Shown here: positions 61,948-64,000 of the stretch, one piece after another
How the letters are laid out: each line of letters opens with the position of its first letter
Position numbering within the stretch: the first letter of the stretch is position 1
Source: Oscillatoria princeps RMCB-10
GTDB taxonomy: Bacteria > Cyanobacteriota > Cyanobacteriia > Cyanobacteriales > Oscillatoriaceae
NCBI GenBank assembly: GCA_019359235.1
Contig: JAHHHT010000021.1
Span: 89,297-153,296 of the forward strand
Direction: 5' to 3'
DNA: 64,000 nt
Notes under the pieces: generated by a model
What the model was told of the DNA's origin: nothing
What the model saw: the letters and a program-made list of their open reading frames with translations, nothing else
Database searches by the model: none
Position numbers and translations under genes: made by a program

Positions 61948-64000
61948 TTCACGCCCCAAGCCACGGCTGCACCCTCTCTCTCCTTAACAGCGCCGGTAGC
62001 CGATTGGGCGCACAGTTCCACAGCGCGGTTAATTGGTTCAGCAAGCGATACGGGTGGGGGAGTTCCCAATGTTCAATACTCCCTCGATGGCGGTAGTTCA
62101 TCCCCAGTGCCGGTGAGTGCAGCGGGAAAGTTTGACTCTGCGATTGCTTCTAATGGGTTAGGACTAGGCTCCCACAATGTTGGGGTTATTGCAGTTGATA
62201 CAGCCGGCAACCAAACTTCACAGGCTGTAAATTTCTCTGTCACAGAAAACTTTTTAATCCGCAAGCAAGGAAGCACCGGCTGGGCGGCTGAAACGGCAGA
62301 CTCTATTATACTACATGAGCGGGACAGTTGGCTGACAGAAACAGCAATTCCTATACAATTAGGCCAAACTTCAGGCTCCCGCACCCTGGAATTTGAACTA
62401 GACGCTCGGTTTGACGCGACAGACAAAACATCCCTGACTGAAGATAGATTTCAGGTGTGGCTGGTGGATACGGCACGGTACTGAGAAACCCGGTTTCTTA
62501 AAGAAACCGGGTTTCTGAGGAGTAGTTCTTTCTCTCGCAGGAGATGAGGCGGAGTTCACCCCAGGACTGGTGCGCTATAATGGGTCAAGGGTAAGCATTG
62601 ACTTGACGGGTCTGCAAGAGATTCCCACCGGCTTTCTGCTGCTGCGAATCATTAACGGCGACACGGATACCGGCAGTGCCGTCTCGGTGAATAACTTGAC
62701 AGATACGACAGATCCTGAAGGGGTCCCCAGCCCTATTTTTCCAGTCCAGGAGAAGAAGGCTGCAATAGGACCGGCACTGGATATAAGCAATCTCACTCAA
62801 ACCCAGGCGCTTGAGGTGAATTTGAGCGATGTGCGCCTGAATTCTGCTACGGGAGAATATACAGCTTCTTTGCAAGTTCTCAATAATGGCGCGGCTACCA
62901 GTCGCAATGTGGCTGTCAGTTTCGCCAACTTGCCGGCGGGGGTAGAATTGCAAAATGCCTCGGGAGTTGATGCGGCGGGCAAACCTTATATTAACCTCCG
63001 CAATGCGATTCAGCCCGGGGGGTTAGATGCGGGGGAAACTTCCGCGCCGGTTGAGGTTATCTTCAGCAATCCCAACTTTTCCGTAGTGCCGGTTATCACT
63101 TCGGTATTTGTGGGGACACCCAATACTGAGCCCAACTTCGCTCCTGTAGGAGCGCTAACTGTTAAACCCGGAGGGCGTCTGGAAATTCCCCTCAGTGCGA
63201 CAGAGGTTCTGTGCTGCTGATTGATGGGGATGGAAGTGAGCTTCTATTTGAGGCTTCCGCTCTGGCGACTGGCGCTTATATGGCTCCCCCGGGAGATTTT
63301 TCAACGCTAGAACGTCTGGCGGACGGGACTTTTAGCCGCCCGATGAAGGACGAGACAGTTTACAGTTTCAACGCCCACAATAAGCTGGCGTTAGTAACAG
63401 AGCGCAACGGTAACGAGACGCAGTATGTTTATAATGGGGAGCAAAAGCTTGCGAAAATTATCGAGCCGGTGGGGTTAGAAACGACTTTCTCATATAGCGG
63501 GGGAAAGGTTAGCGCTATTACTGACCCGGCGGGTAGAATTACTAAGCTGGAATACGATGCGGCGGGAAATTTAACGCGGATTGAAGACCCGGATGGTTCG
63601 GCGCGGACTTGGGAATATGACAGCGACCACCATATAGTTGCTGAGGTGGACAAGCGCAACAGTCGGGAGGAGACGCTTTATGATTTTGCGGGGCGAGCTT
63701 TAAGCGCTACTCAGAAGGACGGAAAATCTTTGAAAGTTGCGCCGGTTCAGGTGCGAGGACTGTACCGTCCTGAAGAGACAATTGACCCGTTTAATGCGCC
63801 GGTGGCGTTTGCTTTGGGGGATGCGGAATCGAGTCAAGCGGATGGGAATGGCAATGTGAAGTCGGCAATTCTTGACAGTGCCAATCAAGCGTTTTCCGCA
63901 AGGGATGGCGGTGGGTTTTTGCCAAGTGTTTCCCGGAATGAGTCGAATCTGGTAACTGACAGGACAAATAGCAGGGGTCAAGTTACTGAGTATGAATACG
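61948..64000 (+). pseudogene. Broken Rhs/YD-repeat giant surface protein gene, runs off the window
   Basis: Three frame segments of one former gene. 61948-62484 encodes Ig/cadherin-like repeats (VQYSLDGGSSS, GVIAVDTAGNQTS) with no start. At 62482-62516 an AAACCCGGTTTCTT palindrome interrupts it and brings a stop. 62540-63220 continues (GDEAEFTPGLVRYNGSRVSI ... CARDB-like NLPAGVELQNASG) in another frame. From about 63211 a third frame holds YD repeats (NGNETQYVYNGEQKL, TDPAGRITKLEYDAAGNLTR, YDFAGRALSATQKDG) to the edge. Rhs proteins are very large secreted or toxin-carrying proteins. This copy cannot be made as one chain unless the window-edge part has its own start. Confidence 0.8.

Overview
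The window comes from a cyanobacterium, most likely a filamentous one of the Oscillatoriales or Coleofasciculales type. The evidence is the gltA - ndhA-ndhI-ndhG-ndhE - nadK block, the PEP-CTERM proteins, an NlpC/P60 protein with an SH3-like N-terminus, a Ser/Thr kinase with WD40 repeats, giant PAS/GAF signalling proteins, a few HIP1 octamers (GCGATCGC) and many small dispersed palindromic repeats between genes. No genus can be named from the sequence alone. The hexamers ACCGGC and GCCGGT look strikingly over-represented.

Layout. Positions 1-7000 hold an aminotransferase, a PEP-CTERM secreted protein and the peptidase pepF. This trio was duplicated in tandem, and the inner pepF and aminotransferase copies have decayed into remnants. 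Positions 7100-14100 hold a SnoaL-like protein, uvrC, a second tandem duplication (uvrC 3' end plus a membrane protein, with the first membrane-protein copy stopped by a nonsense codon), an FMN-dependent hydroxy-acid oxidase and an acyltransferase. Positions 14100-25000 are accessory: a LecA-like lectin, a DUF815 ATPase, a DUF262/DUF1524 (GmrSD-like) protein, a kinase-WD40 protein with a nearby kinase remnant, a broken DUF433/DUF5615 pair and an amidase. Positions 25100-35000 are mostly core: an FkbM methyltransferase, nadK, four NDH-1 genes, citrate synthase, SixA, a DHH phosphoesterase and an HNH protein.

Positions 35400-50200 form a roughly 15-kb block of signalling genes, all on the minus strand. 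It has a 1985-residue hybrid histidine kinase with nine PAS domains (one a canonical LOV blue-light domain), a dCache/HAMP/PAS/GAF adenylate cyclase, and a DAHL-like/PAS/GAF adenylate cyclase whose start codon overlaps the stop codon of a dihaem cytochrome c peroxidase. Fragments of a third cyclase, partly converted into a 21-bp minisatellite, lie just upstream. The peroxidase-cyclase pair is the best candidate here for an undescribed system: a periplasmic peroxide/redox enzyme translated together with a cAMP-producing sensor.

Positions 51700-64000 hold alanine racemase, a chemoreceptor, tRNA-Ser(GCU), a beta-lactamase-like protein, an NlpC/P60 peptidase, a GT2 glycosyltransferase, an MFS transporter, tRNA-Arg(ACG), moaC and a broken Rhs/YD-repeat gene running off the end. 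Alr, the beta-lactamase-like protein, the NlpC/P60 peptidase and the distant amidase all point to peptidoglycan metabolism, but they are not one operon.

A theme throughout is invasion by small repeats. Three MITE-like families, AAACCCGGTTT palindromes and low-complexity CCCAATGCCC-type strings sit between genes. In three proteins (UvrC, the hybrid kinase and the large cyclase) they have entered the reading frame without breaking it.
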